In this document: one piece after another, positions 47,633 to 56,044 of the stretch
Layout: each line of letters starts with the position of its first letter
Numbering within the stretch: position 1 is the first letter of the stretch
Source of the DNA: Marinobacter caseinilyticus
GTDB lineage: Bacteria > Pseudomonadota > Gammaproteobacteria > Pseudomonadales > Oleiphilaceae
Length of the DNA: 64,000 bases
Assembly (NCBI RefSeq): GCF_011074955.1
Contig: NZ_WUQJ01000034.1
Coordinates: 209,474 to 273,473 of the forward strand
Direction of reading: 5' to 3'
Made by a program: the position numbers and the translations under genes
The notes under the pieces: model-generated
Database searches by the model: none
Told to the model about the DNA's origin: nothing
What the model saw: the letters and a program-made list of their open reading frames with translations, nothing else

Positions 47633-48844
47633 ATGAAACGGGTCGTCATCACGGGAATGGGCATTGTATCGTGCTTGGGCAATTCGACGGAGTCGGTGCA
47701 GGAAAGTCTCAAGTTGGGGCGGTCTGGTATTCGCTTCAATGAAACCTATCGCGATCTGGGCTTTCGCAGCCAGGTGTCGGGCTCGGTCGACGTCGATACG
47801 TCGCAGATCGATCGCAAGATGAGGCGTTTCATGGGCCAATCAGCCATGTACAGCTACCTGGCGATGCAGCAGGCCATTGCGTCATCGGGCTTGACCGATG
47901 AGATGATTTCCAATGACCGCACTGGCATTATTGCCGGATCGGGAGGCGCGTCCTGCGCCAGTCAGGTAGAAGCCATCGACCTGATGCGCGAAAAGGGCGT
48001 CAGGAAGATTGGGCCTTACATGGTTCCCCGCATCATGACCAGCACCGTATCGGCCTGCCTTGCGACCGCCTTTAAAATACGCGGCGTAAACTATTCCATG
48101 TCGTCAGCCTGCTCCACCAGTGCCCACTGCATTGGCCATGCCATGGAGCAAATCCAGCTCGGCAAGCAAGATGTGGTGTTTGCCGGAGGCGGTGAAGAAG
48201 AAGACTGGAGTCTGACTATGCTGTTTGATGCCATGGGCGCGCTTTCCACCAAACGCAATGAAGCGCCAGAGACGGCCTCAAGGCCGTTTGACAACGAACG
48301 GGACGGCTTTGTCATCGCCGGTGGCGGTGGCATGCTGGTGGTGGAGGAGCTGGAGCATGCCTTGAAGCGTGGCGCGCCGATCATTGCTGAACTCACCGGG
48401 TACGGTGCCACATCCGACGGCCATGACATGGTCGCGCCCTCCGGCGAGGGTGCCATGCGGTGCATGCGCCAGGCACTGGCAACCGTCACCGGCCCGATTG
48501 ACTACATCAATGCCCACGGCACCAGCACACCGGTGGGTGATGTTGCCGAAATGAAAGCGGTCAAGGAAGCGTTTGGCGAGCACGTACCGGCGATTTCGTC
48601 GACCAAGTCGCTGTCCGGCCATTCACTGGGGGCCGCCGGTGTGCATGAGGCAATTTACTCGCTGCTGATGCTTCAGGGAGGCTTCATCAGTGGCACGGCC
48701 AACCTGACGTCGACCGATGAAAAAATTGTCGATATGCCCATTGTCGGACCGAAGGCGAAAGAAGCCCACCTCGACAACGTCATGTCTAACAGCTTTGGTT
48801 TTGGCGGCACCAACGCATCACTGGTGTTCAGCCGTTACGCGTAA
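47633..48844 (+). CDS. fabB: beta-ketoacyl-ACP synthase I
   Basis: FabB elongates acyl-ACPs and is required for unsaturated fatty acids. The 403-residue protein has the Cys-His-His triad: Cys in [14 protein letters not shown] (about residue 161), His in [11 protein letters not shown] (about 297) and His in [12 protein letters not shown] (about 332). It starts [17 protein letters not shown]. It stands alone here, without fabA directly upstream as in Pseudomonas fabAB operons. A terminator follows. Confidence 0.95.
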   Translation: MKRVVITGMGIVSCLGNSTESVQESLKLGRSGIRFNETYRDLGFRSQVSGSVDVDTSQIDRKMRRFMGQSAMYSYLAMQQAIASSGLTDEMISNDRTGIIAGSGGASCASQVEAIDLMREKGVRKIGPYMVPRIMTSTVSACLATAFKIRGVNYSMSSACSTSAHCIGHAMEQIQLGKQDVVFAGGGEEEDWSLTMLFDAMGALSTKRNEAPETASRPFDNERDGFVIAGGGGMLVVEELEHALKRGAPIIAELTGYGATSDGHDMVAPSGEGAMRCMRQALATVTGPIDYINAHGTSTPVGDVAEMKAVKEAFGEHVPAISSTKSLSGHSLGAAGVHEAIYSLLMLQGGFISGTANLTSTDEKIVDMPIVGPKAKEAHLDNVMSNSFGFGGTNASLVFSRYA

Positions 48845-48853
48845 TCAGACAGC

Positions 48854-48890
48854 AAAAAGGCAAGCCATGAGGGAGGGGCTTGCCTTTTTT
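48854..48890. terminator. bidirectional intrinsic terminator after fabB
   Basis: AAAAAGGCAAGCC pairs with GGCTTGCCTTTTT and is followed by T-runs on either strand. It separates the convergent fabB and RmlD-like genes. Confidence 0.92.
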
Positions 48891-48912
48891 CAATCCTTCC
48901 GGCGTTGTTCAC

Positions 48913-49791
48913 CTATTCGGTTACTTCATCCGCCACGCTGTCGTTTTCGTTCAGGCCCAACGCCATCAGTTCATCGTCCAGCTGGGACCGCCAGGGGAGC
49001 TGTTTGACACCGAAGGTGTTGCGTATTTTCGTGCAACCGAGGGTCGCATTTTCAAGCTCCAAAGCGGCCCAGGACGGCGCCTTATCAACCACCCGCACAT
49101 CGCCGGCAATACCCTGCAGGGTGACCAGCACCAAGCCCAAATCGTATTGGGATATCTCTTCCGCGCCGGCATACTGGTAAGTGCCCCACACCTCGGCGCC
49201 ACAATCCAATTGCTGAATAATCGCAACCACCACCCGGGCGAGGTCCCGATAGGACACCGGTTGGCCACGATTCCGGCTGGACAATGCCAGAGTGTCATGG
49301 CTCGCGGCGCTGTTTTGAACTTTGTGAATGAAGCGGCCGAGGCTCCAGCCGGTACGCAGAATAATGTGGTGTGGCAACAGGGTTCGGAGCGCCTGCTCAC
49401 ACTCCCATTGCCAAATACCCAACTGACTGAACGGCTGACCGGGATTGGAGGTGATATAGGCGCTCTGTTTGCGACCATCGAAGACATAGCTTGTCGACAG
49501 CTGAAGTACCGCCATCTGTTTTGCCCTGGCGTGCTCGGCAAGCGCTATGGGAATTGAAAACGCCGCCTGACGAATCGCCTCCGGGTCGGACTCGGCGGCC
49601 TCCGGGTCGGCCAGCCACAACGCATTGACAATCAGGTCGGTGTCTTCGGGTAGCCACTCTGAAAGCGCCGACAAATCGACATCTTCCGGTTCACTGATCA
49701 AAAGGGGAGTGATGTGCAGCGACGTTTGTCTCAATCGCTCCAGCAGAATGTGCCCAAGCGGGCCATAATCATGTACAACAACGACATTCAC
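48913..49791 (-). CDS. RmlD-like NAD(P)-binding sugar-nucleotide reductase family protein
   Basis: A 292-residue short-chain dehydrogenase-fold protein of the RmlD (dTDP-4-dehydrorhamnose reductase) type: MNVVVVHDYGPLGHILLERL at the start, LQLSTSYVFDG (the S/T-Y-V-F-D-G motif) and ILRTGWSLG. The N-terminal glycine motif is degenerate (VHDYGPLG instead of GxxGxxG), so cofactor binding may be altered. No other rhamnose genes are near. Convergent with fabB. Confidence 0.8.
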   Translation of the reverse strand: MNVVVVHDYGPLGHILLERLRQTSLHITPLLISEPEDVDLSALSEWLPEDTDLIVNALWLADPEAAESDPEAIRQAAFSIPIALAEHARAKQMAVLQLSTSYVFDGRKQSAYITSNPGQPFSQLGIWQWECEQALRTLLPHHIILRTGWSLGRFIHKVQNSAASHDTLALSSRNRGQPVSYRDLARVVVAIIQQLDCGAEVWGTYQYAGAEEISQYDLGLVLVTLQGIAGDVRVVDKAPSWAALELENATLGCTKIRNTFGVKQLPWRSQLDDELMALGLNENDSVADEVTE

Positions 49792-49983
49792 AGGGCGTAA
49801 ACCACTCCGCGTTTAAAACAGATATGTATTGGAATTCCAGTGCCTAGGTACTATTTGTATCACTAATCTGACAGCCGCGCATATACATTCAAGCCAATGG
49901 CGACAAGCTTGCAGTCACTACAATACGAACCAGCGATAAGACACTGCGTCTATAAACCAAAGCATACAACAACAGGGAATTTT

Positions 49984-50346
49984 ATGCTCAAGCAACACAG
50001 CCACATCGTCGCGCCGATCACCGACGAGCTAAAGAGCAAGGCGCTTTATACCGTCAGCGAATTGCGTGCAAACGGTAAAGCCGACAAAGAGGCCATCGAT
50101 AAGCTGTACCAGCTCATTGTTGAACTGACCGAATCCGGCCTCGATTTCTATTTCCTCGAACCATTACGGCGCCTCAGCGCCAGCACCATGATGATGGGTA
50201 TGGCCAGGATGGGAATCGGCAGCATGCTGAAAGGCAGTAAAATGGTCATTCACAAGGTTCTGAAGAAACTGGATGACCGAAGCCTTAATAATATTCTGGA
50301 TTTTATCGAGGAGATCATCTTCGAGCCGGAACCGACGGCAGCTTGA
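49984..50346 (+). CDS. conserved hypothetical protein
   Basis: A 120-residue mostly helical protein that I do not recognise. A Met/Gly-rich central stretch (MMMGMARMGIGSMLKG) is weakly hydrophobic, and the acidic C-terminus ends EEIIFEPEPTAA. AGGGA lies 8 bases before the ATG at 49984, supporting translation there rather than from the longer open frame. It is convergent with alr (18-base gap). Confidence 0.65.
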   Translation: MLKQHSHIVAPITDELKSKALYTVSELRANGKADKEAIDKLYQLIVELTESGLDFYFLEPLRRLSASTMMMGMARMGIGSMLKGSKMVIHKVLKKLDDRSLNNILDFIEEIIFEPEPTAA

Positions 50347-50363
50347 ACCCTCGGACGCGAATG

Positions 50364-51437
50364 CTACTCACTGTACAGCCGGGGCACCCGTGCGGTGACT
50401 CCGGTCAGCAGTTCATATCCGATGGTACCCGCGCAGGCCGCAACCTCATCAACGCCGACATGATCACCCCATAGCTCGACCCGGTCACCCACTTGGGCCG
50501 TCGGCACGTCAGACAGATCCACCGCCAGCATATCCATGGACACCCGGCCAATCAGTCGAATACGTCGGCCGCCAACCCACGCCGGCGTGCCGGTACCGGC
50601 ATGACGGGGGTAGCCATCCCCATAACCAATGGCAACAATACCCATCGGCGTCGGCTTGTCGGCGGTCCAGCTTTCGCCATAGCCCACCGACTCGCCTGCC
50701 GCCAGGGTTCTGACCGCGATCAATTCTGACTCCAATTTCATGACAGGCCGGAGGCCCAGTTCAGAGCCGCTGGCGCCCAGCATCGGTGATGCGCCATACA
50801 ACATGATACCGGGGCGGCTCCATTCGAATAGCGCCTGGTTATCGCGAAAGTGGGCCGCTGAGTTGCCCACGCTGCGGACGCAGTCCGGATAGGCGCCGGC
50901 AATGTCCCTGAAGACATTGGTTTGCAGCTGCGTGGCATCGGAGGCTGTATCATCCGCGCAGGCAAAGTGCGTCATCAGGCCTTTCACTATGCCTTGCATT
51001 GGCCTCAGGCTGGCCATCACCGCTGCAAACTCGCCGGGACTGAAGCCCAGGCGGTTCATACCGGTGTTCACTTTCAGCCAGATCATCGGGCGCACGGCGT
51101 CGGCCATTAACCAGTCAATCTGGCTTTGGCTGTGCAACACCGGCTCGAAACCTTCCTGCAGACACACGGCGAGATCCTTACGCGCGTGCACCCCCTGCAA
51201 CAAAACCACCGGATGCGTCAGCCCCTGGGCTCTTATGGCCAGGGCCTCTTCCAGGCAGGCAACGGCAAAGCACCCGGCTTCCGTAGCCAGCGCTTGGGTG
51301 ACCGCAGCAATGCCGTGACCATAACCATCGGCCTTGACCACCGCCATCGCCTGAGCGCCACCGGCGCGCTCACAGGCCAACCGGTAATTGTGCCGCAGTG
51401 CCTCCAGGTTGATTTTGGCAACGGTATTTCTTGGCAT
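50364..51437 (-). CDS. alr: alanine racemase
   Basis: Alr converts L- to D-alanine for peptidoglycan. The 357-residue PLP enzyme has the Schiff-base lysine in AVVKADGYGHG (about residue 34), RPGIMLYG in the barrel and the catalytic tyrosine in GYGDGYPR (about 253). The ATG shares bases with the dnaB stop (TGATG at 51435-51439), so it is translationally coupled to dnaB, as in other gammaproteobacteria. Confidence 0.97.
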   Translation of the reverse strand: MPRNTVAKINLEALRHNYRLACERAGGAQAMAVVKADGYGHGIAAVTQALATEAGCFAVACLEEALAIRAQGLTHPVVLLQGVHARKDLAVCLQEGFEPVLHSQSQIDWLMADAVRPMIWLKVNTGMNRLGFSPGEFAAVMASLRPMQGIVKGLMTHFACADDTASDATQLQTNVFRDIAGAYPDCVRSVGNSAAHFRDNQALFEWSRPGIMLYGASPMLGASGSELGLRPVMKLESELIAVRTLAAGESVGYGESWTADKPTPMGIVAIGYGDGYPRHAGTGTPAWVGGRRIRLIGRVSMDMLAVDLSDVPTAQVGDRVELWGDHVGVDEVAACAGTIGYELLTGVTARVPRLYSE

Positions 51438-52834
51438 CAGTAGTCACCGCCGTAATCGCCGTGGGCTAAATCTTCGAACTTGGTAAATTTGCCAAGGAAC
51501 GCCAACCGGACGGTGCCAATAGGACCGTTACGCTGCTTACCAATGATGATTTCCGCTATGCCTTTATCCTGGGTGTCCTCGTTGTACACCTCATCCCGGT
51601 ACACAAACATGATGACGTCGGCGTCCTGCTCGATCGCACCGGACTCCCTCAAATCCGAATTCACCGGTCGCTTGTTGGGACGCTGCTCAAGACTTCGGTT
51701 CAGCTGGGACAGCGCCACCACGGGGCAACTCAACTCCTTGGCAAGCCCTTTGAGTGAGCGGGAAATTTCGGATATTTCGGCGGTACGGCCTTCGTTGCTC
51801 CCCGGCACTCGCATCAGTTGCAAGTAGTCGACCATGATCATGCTGAGCTTGCCATCGTTCTCCCGGGCGATTCGACGTGCCCGTGAGCGCATCTCGGTCG
51901 GGCTCAGCCCCGGGGTATCGTCAATGTACAGCGGCTTGTCCTTGAGCAGGCTGACCGCCGACGTCAGGCGAGGCCAATCATCCTCTTCCAGGCGACCGCT
52001 GCGCATCCGTGACTGGTCAATGCGGCCCAGCGACGACAACATACGCATCACCAATGAATCGGCGGGCATCTCCATACTGAACACCAGTATTGGCTCACCA
52101 GAACTGATCAGGGCATTTTCAACAATGTTCATGGCGAAGGTGGTTTTACCCATCGACGGCCGCCCCGCCACAATGATCAAATCGGACGGTTGCATGCCCG
52201 ACGTCCATTCATCCAGATCCTTGAAGCCACTGGTCAGGCCGGTGATGGTGTCACCCGACTCAAACAGCTCTTCGATGCGGCTCAGTGCTTTGGTCAGAAT
52301 GGGGTTAATGGCCTGAGGGCCGGAGCCGGCCTTGGTTCTGGACTCCGCGATGCGGAATACATTTCTTTCCGCTTCATCGAGAATCTCGTCACTGTTGCGG
52401 CCCTGCGGATTGAACGCCGAGTCAACAATGCCACCGGACACATCGATCAACTGCCGCAGCACCGACCGTTCCCGGACGATCTGGGCGTAGGCCTTGATGT
52501 TGGTTGCGCCCGGGGTTTTTTCGGCCAGCTCTGCCAGATACGACAGACCGCCGGCATCCTCAATGTCCCCTGCCCGCTCCAGAAATTCCGCCAGGGTCAC
52601 AACGTCCAGCGGCTCACTGTCCCCCGCCAGGCGTTCTGCGGCGCCAAAAATGAGCCGGTGATCCTGCCGGTAAAAATCGGCGGCAGTGATCATTTCGGAG
52701 ACTTCGTCAAACCGCCGGTTGTCCAGCATGAGACCGCCCAGCACGGCTTGCTCTGCTTCCAGAGAGTGTGGTGGCACTTTGACTCTGCTGGTTTCGCTAT
52801 CAGCCGGAGCTGGCTTCAGATTGGTGTTGGCCAT
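51437..52834 (-). CDS. dnaB: replicative DNA helicase DnaB
   Basis: The hexameric 5'-3' helicase of the replication fork. The 465-residue protein has the N-terminal domain (PPHSLEAEQAVLGGLMLDN), the linker and a RecA-like C-terminal domain with Walker A GRPSMGKTTFAM (about residues 210-221) and IMVDYLQLM. There is no intein. The start at 52834 (MANTNLKPAP) is preferred over an ATG 33 bases earlier. It lies downstream of rplI, separated by a strong terminator-like hairpin. Confidence 0.97.
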   Translation of the reverse strand: MANTNLKPAPADSETSRVKVPPHSLEAEQAVLGGLMLDNRRFDEVSEMITAADFYRQDHRLIFGAAERLAGDSEPLDVVTLAEFLERAGDIEDAGGLSYLAELAEKTPGATNIKAYAQIVRERSVLRQLIDVSGGIVDSAFNPQGRNSDEILDEAERNVFRIAESRTKAGSGPQAINPILTKALSRIEELFESGDTITGLTSGFKDLDEWTSGMQPSDLIIVAGRPSMGKTTFAMNIVENALISSGEPILVFSMEMPADSLVMRMLSSLGRIDQSRMRSGRLEEDDWPRLTSAVSLLKDKPLYIDDTPGLSPTEMRSRARRIARENDGKLSMIMVDYLQLMRVPGSNEGRTAEISEISRSLKGLAKELSCPVVALSQLNRSLEQRPNKRPVNSDLRESGAIEQDADVIMFVYRDEVYNEDTQDKGIAEIIIGKQRNGPIGTVRLAFLGKFTKFEDLAHGDYGGDY

Positions 52835-52923
52835 GAATACGTCTTCAGTGATGTCTGCCTGGGGCACACCATCGATACTCGCAGATAACGATGGCCGCTC
52901 GAACCTGTAAGCATATCAGAAAG

Positions 52924-52963
52924 AAACAGGCCCGGAAGCCGCTGTCGCGGTCCGGGCCTGTTT
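52924..52963. terminator. 13-bp hairpin terminator between rplI and dnaB
   Basis: AAACAGGCCCGGA pairs perfectly with TCCGGGCCTGTTT. On the minus strand it is followed by TTTCTTTC, as expected for the end of the rpsF-rpsR-rplI operon. Confidence 0.85.
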
Positions 52964-53073
52964 ACGACCGGGGAGCCTTCGTCTGAACGACATAAAGGCA
53001 GCCCCGTATCGGTTCAGCGGTCACCGATTTAAGATCGGAACCGCTGATTATTCAGCAACTTGATTCAGTCGCC

Positions 53074-53520
53074 TTACGCAGCAACAACGGCCAGCTTCAC
53101 TTCGACGGTTACGTCAGAGTGCAGCTGAAGTTCGATGTCGTATTCGCCAACCACGCGAAGTGGTCCTTCAGGCAGGCGAACTTCACTCTTCTCAACTTCG
53201 GTGCCGCCGGTGGTGATGGCATCGGCAATATCGCGGACGCCAATCGAGCCAAACAGCTTGCCTTCATCACCCGCTTTGGAGCTGATGGTAAAGGACGTGC
53301 CAGTCAGAGCTTCGGCACGAGCCTGAGCGGACGCCAGTTTGTCAGCGGCCGCTTTTTCCAGCTCTGCGCGACGCTCTTCAAACGCCTTCAGGTTGGTTTG
53401 GGTGGCCGGTACAGCTTTGCCATACGGCACCAGGAAATTACGGCCATAGCCGGATTTAACCTTAACCTTGTCACCCAGGGTACCCAGGTTTGCAACTTTT
53501 TCGAGCAGAATAACTTCCAT
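53074..53520 (-). CDS. rplI: 50S ribosomal protein L9
   Basis: The 148-residue L9 has the N-terminal rRNA-binding domain ([19 protein letters not shown] and [13 protein letters not shown]), a long connecting helix (about 40-75) and a C-terminal domain. It is the last gene of the rpsF-rpsR-membrane protein-rplI operon. Confidence 0.97.
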   Translation of the reverse strand: MEVILLEKVANLGTLGDKVKVKSGYGRNFLVPYGKAVPATQTNLKAFEERRAELEKAAADKLASAQARAEALTGTSFTISSKAGDEGKLFGSIGVRDIADAITTGGTEVEKSEVRLPEGPLRVVGEYDIELQLHSDVTVEVKLAVVAA

Positions 53521-53540
53521 CTCGTTAACCTCTTCGTGCT

Positions 53541-54407
53541 TTATTCAGCCGGTTTGGAGGGTTTTATTCGCCCTCGAATATCCAGCCAGCTATCCACAAA
53601 CGCCACAACCAGTAGCAACAACAACAGACTTGGACCGAGCAACAGTAGGGCTATATAAAACATAACCAGCCACTGAACACCCATCCCTTTCAGACCCACC
53701 AGGCCATGCACCAGTGCAATCGCGGCAACCACCAGTGGGAGACCCGCCACCCACGCCACCAATACCGAGTTTAACCCCAGTACCGGCCCGGCAAACATTG
53801 CCACAACACAGGCAATGGCAACCGGACCCGACAAACGAAGCGCATGAAACTCTTTGCGAAAGCCGCCCGGGTTGTACAACCCGGCTTGCCAGCTTCGGGC
53901 CAGCATCGTCAGTACCACACCCGCAAACAGGAACGTGCCTGCCATACTTGCGTTCATGGTCTTCCGGATAACCGGTTCGAGCTTGCCCCCCATCTCTCGG
54001 GCAACGTCTGGATCATACTGCTGATAGAACGACACGCCTGCTTCCACAAGCTGATTCAGCAACCCGGGGTACAGCACCGGTAGCAGCCAACCTGTCACCA
54101 ATGCCAAACCACTGCCCGCAAGCAGGGCCTTCTCCCAGGACAGTGTCGTCCTGATTACCGTCGCCATCAGTGCCACTTCCAAAAGCACGACCAGAGCGGT
54201 CGGGTCTTGCCCAAACCAACTCCAGCCCAGCGCCGGAAGCAGTGCCCAGAGACCTATGCTCAGGCCTTGACTAAGGCCCAACCTCAGTATCACCAGACCA
54301 ATGACGGCGGATCCGATCCAGAACAGCAGGGGGATCGCGGTCGTAACCGCTGCGACCCCAGCCGCCTGCAAGGGACCGCGCATTACAAATTGTGCCAATG
54401 CACGCAT
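53541..54407 (-). CDS. polytopic membrane protein between rpsR and rplI
   Basis: A 288-residue protein with about eight hydrophobic segments. Its position between rpsR and rplI and its pattern ([18 protein letters not shown], LIxx-type C-terminal helices ending [14 protein letters not shown]) resemble DUF2232/YybS-type proteins, which occupy a similar locus in other bacteria. Function unknown; co-expression with ribosomal proteins suggests a housekeeping role. Gaps to its neighbours are 29 and 20 bases. Confidence 0.7.
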   Translation of the reverse strand: MRALAQFVMRGPLQAAGVAAVTTAIPLLFWIGSAVIGLVILRLGLSQGLSIGLWALLPALGWSWFGQDPTALVVLLEVALMATVIRTTLSWEKALLAGSGLALVTGWLLPVLYPGLLNQLVEAGVSFYQQYDPDVAREMGGKLEPVIRKTMNASMAGTFLFAGVVLTMLARSWQAGLYNPGGFRKEFHALRLSGPVAIACVVAMFAGPVLGLNSVLVAWVAGLPLVVAAIALVHGLVGLKGMGVQWLVMFYIALLLLGPSLLLLLLVVAFVDSWLDIRGRIKPSKPAE

Positions 54408-54436
54408 GGTCCCAAATCCTGTTGTTTACTGACTAC

Positions 54437-54667
54437 TTAGTTATCGTGACCGTCCGAGTAAGGCAGCAGGGCCAGGAAGCGTGCGCGTTTGATCGCGGAC
54501 GCCAGCTGACGCTGGTAACGTGCCTTGGTGCCGGTGATGCGGCTGGGCACGATTTTGCCGGTTTCAGTAACATATCCTTTCAGGGTATCAAGATCTTTGT
54601 AATCGATCTCTTTTACGCCTTCCGCGGTAAAGCGGCAAAACTTGCGACGTCTAAAAAAACGAGCCAT
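54437..54667 (-). CDS. rpsR: 30S ribosomal protein S18
   Basis: The 76-residue S18 ([40 protein letters not shown]) pairs with S6 in the 30S platform. The ATG at 54667 is the family start and has GGAG upstream; a longer open frame is spurious. It follows rpsF by 28 bases. Confidence 0.97.
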   Translation of the reverse strand: MARFFRRRKFCRFTAEGVKEIDYKDLDTLKGYVTETGKIVPSRITGTKARYQRQLASAIKRARFLALLPYSDGHDN

Positions 54668-54695
54668 GAATGAACTCCTCAAGTCCGGGGTTGGT

Positions 54696-55112
54696 TTACT
54701 CTTCTTCGTCCTGGGTTTCCGCCTGACTAGGTTCGTCAGCTTCCGCTGCACGACGCGGGCGCTCTTCACCGCCAGAACGACGATCTTCCCTTGACTCGGA
54801 GGCCTTCATCGGTGACATCTCGGTAACCGCTTCATCACGACGGGTAATCAGATCACGAATGATCGCGTCGTTGAAACGGAAGTTGTGAGTCAACTCGTCC
54901 ATCGCCACCTGTGAACATTCAATGTTCATCAGGACGTAATGAGCCTTGTGAATCTTGTTGATCGGGTAAGCCAGGTGACGACGGCCCCAATCTTCCAGGC
55001 GATGTACCTTGCCGCCATCTTCATTAATGACGTTGGTATAACGCTCGATCATAGCGGGCACCTGCTCGCTTTGATCCGGGTGTACCATAAATACGATTTC
55101 GTAGTGACGCAT
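54696..55112 (-). CDS. rpsF: 30S ribosomal protein S6
   Basis: The 138-residue S6 has the usual ferredoxin-like core ([39 protein letters not shown]). It carries an extended disordered tail of about 40 residues rich in E, R, S and D, ending QDEEE. RimK-type ligases add glutamates to the S6 C-terminus, and a rimK/rimB-like pair is at 11.2-12.6 kb. It heads the operon with rpsR and rplI. Confidence 0.97.
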   Translation of the reverse strand: MRHYEIVFMVHPDQSEQVPAMIERYTNVINEDGGKVHRLEDWGRRHLAYPINKIHKAHYVLMNIECSQVAMDELTHNFRFNDAIIRDLITRRDEAVTEMSPMKASESREDRRSGGEERPRRAAEADEPSQAETQDEEE

Positions 55113-55136
55113 GAGTTCTCCCTACGGTTTGTACAG

Positions 55137-55194
55137 CTTCTACCGGTCAGTTCCGCCAGAAGCAAGGAGGTGACAGTGCTCGCTGGCAACTGTC
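55137..55194 (-). promoter_or_regulatory. rpsF leader with two hairpins, possible S6:S18 autoregulatory motif
   Basis: In the 190-base rpsF leader, GACAGT/ACTGTC (55172-55194) and CTTCT/AGAAG enclosing an ACCGG element (55137-55162) form two hairpins just before the start codon. Many bacteria have an S6:S18-binding hairpin with a CCG element here. The match is by position and the CCGG only. Confidence 0.35.
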
Positions 55195-55261
55195 GGTTTA
55201 CTGCTTTTATTCAACACAGAGCGTCGGATGCAAGAAATGATTTTCAGACAATAAGACACCA

Positions 55262-55276
55262 CCCCCAAAAAGGGGG
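55262..55276 (-). terminator. C5/G5 hairpin after rlmB
   Basis: CCCCC-TTTTT-GGGGG (minus strand) lies 28 bases after the rlmB stop, followed by a moderately T-rich stretch. It is a weak candidate for ending the rnr-rlmB transcript before the rpsF promoter. Confidence 0.4.
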
Positions 55277-55303
55277 ACACGCATTCTATGCGCCGCTATC
55301 GGC

Positions 55304-56041
55304 TTATGCAAGCCTTTGCCGCAGGGCTTCGTAAAGACAGACCCCGGTCGCGACCGAAACGTTGAGACTGTCGACGTGACCCTGCATGGGAATGTTGATG
55401 AGCAGATCGCAGTGTTCCCGGGTGAGCCGCCGCATACCCTTGCCTTCGGCGCCCATGACCAGCGCCACGGGGCCCTTGAAGTCAGCTTGATACAGCGTCG
55501 CACCCGCCTCACCCGCGGTCCCGATCAGCCAAACGCCCTGTTCCTGCAGAGCGCGCAGAAATCGCGCCAGATTGGTGACCCGGACCAGGGGCACGGTCTC
55601 GGCCGCGCCACAGGCCACTTTACGCGCAGTTGGTGTCAATGCCGCCGACTTGTCCTTGGGCACCACCACGGCCTGCACACCCACCGCATCGGCGGTGCGC
55701 AAACAGGCGCCCAGATTATGAGGATCAGTAACGCCATCAAGCACCAACAGAAAAGGCGGCTTGCCTGAGGACTCAAGCTGAGACAGCAAGTCGGCCTCAG
55801 TCCACTCCCGGCTTTCTCCGACCTGGGCCACGACACCCTGATGAACCCCCGCCACACGAGAATCCAGTTCGCGCCGATGAACTTCCTGCCAGCCAACGCC
55901 CAGCTCGTCCAATGCCACAGTTATTTCCTGCACCCGCCGATCCTGACGGCCGGATTGTATCCACACTTGCTGCAGCCGACCGGGCTCTCGCTTAAGGACG
56001 GCTTCGACCGCATGCCAACCAAATATAAACTCGTCAGCCAC
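55304..56041 (-). CDS. rlmB: 23S rRNA (guanosine-2'-O-)-methyltransferase RlmB
   Basis: RlmB methylates G2251 in the 23S P-loop. The 245-residue SpoU-family protein has the N-terminal substrate domain ([20 protein letters not shown]) and the knotted SAM domain with [34 protein letters not shown] and [13 protein letters not shown]. It starts 3 bases after the rnr stop, the usual pairing. Confidence 0.96.
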   Translation of the reverse strand: MADEFIFGWHAVEAVLKREPGRLQQVWIQSGRQDRRVQEITVALDELGVGWQEVHRRELDSRVAGVHQGVVAQVGESREWTEADLLSQLESSGKPPFLLVLDGVTDPHNLGACLRTADAVGVQAVVVPKDKSAALTPTARKVACGAAETVPLVRVTNLARFLRALQEQGVWLIGTAGEAGATLYQADFKGPVALVMGAEGKGMRRLTREHCDLLINIPMQGHVDSLNVSVATGVCLYEALRQRLA

Positions 56042-56044
56042 CGG

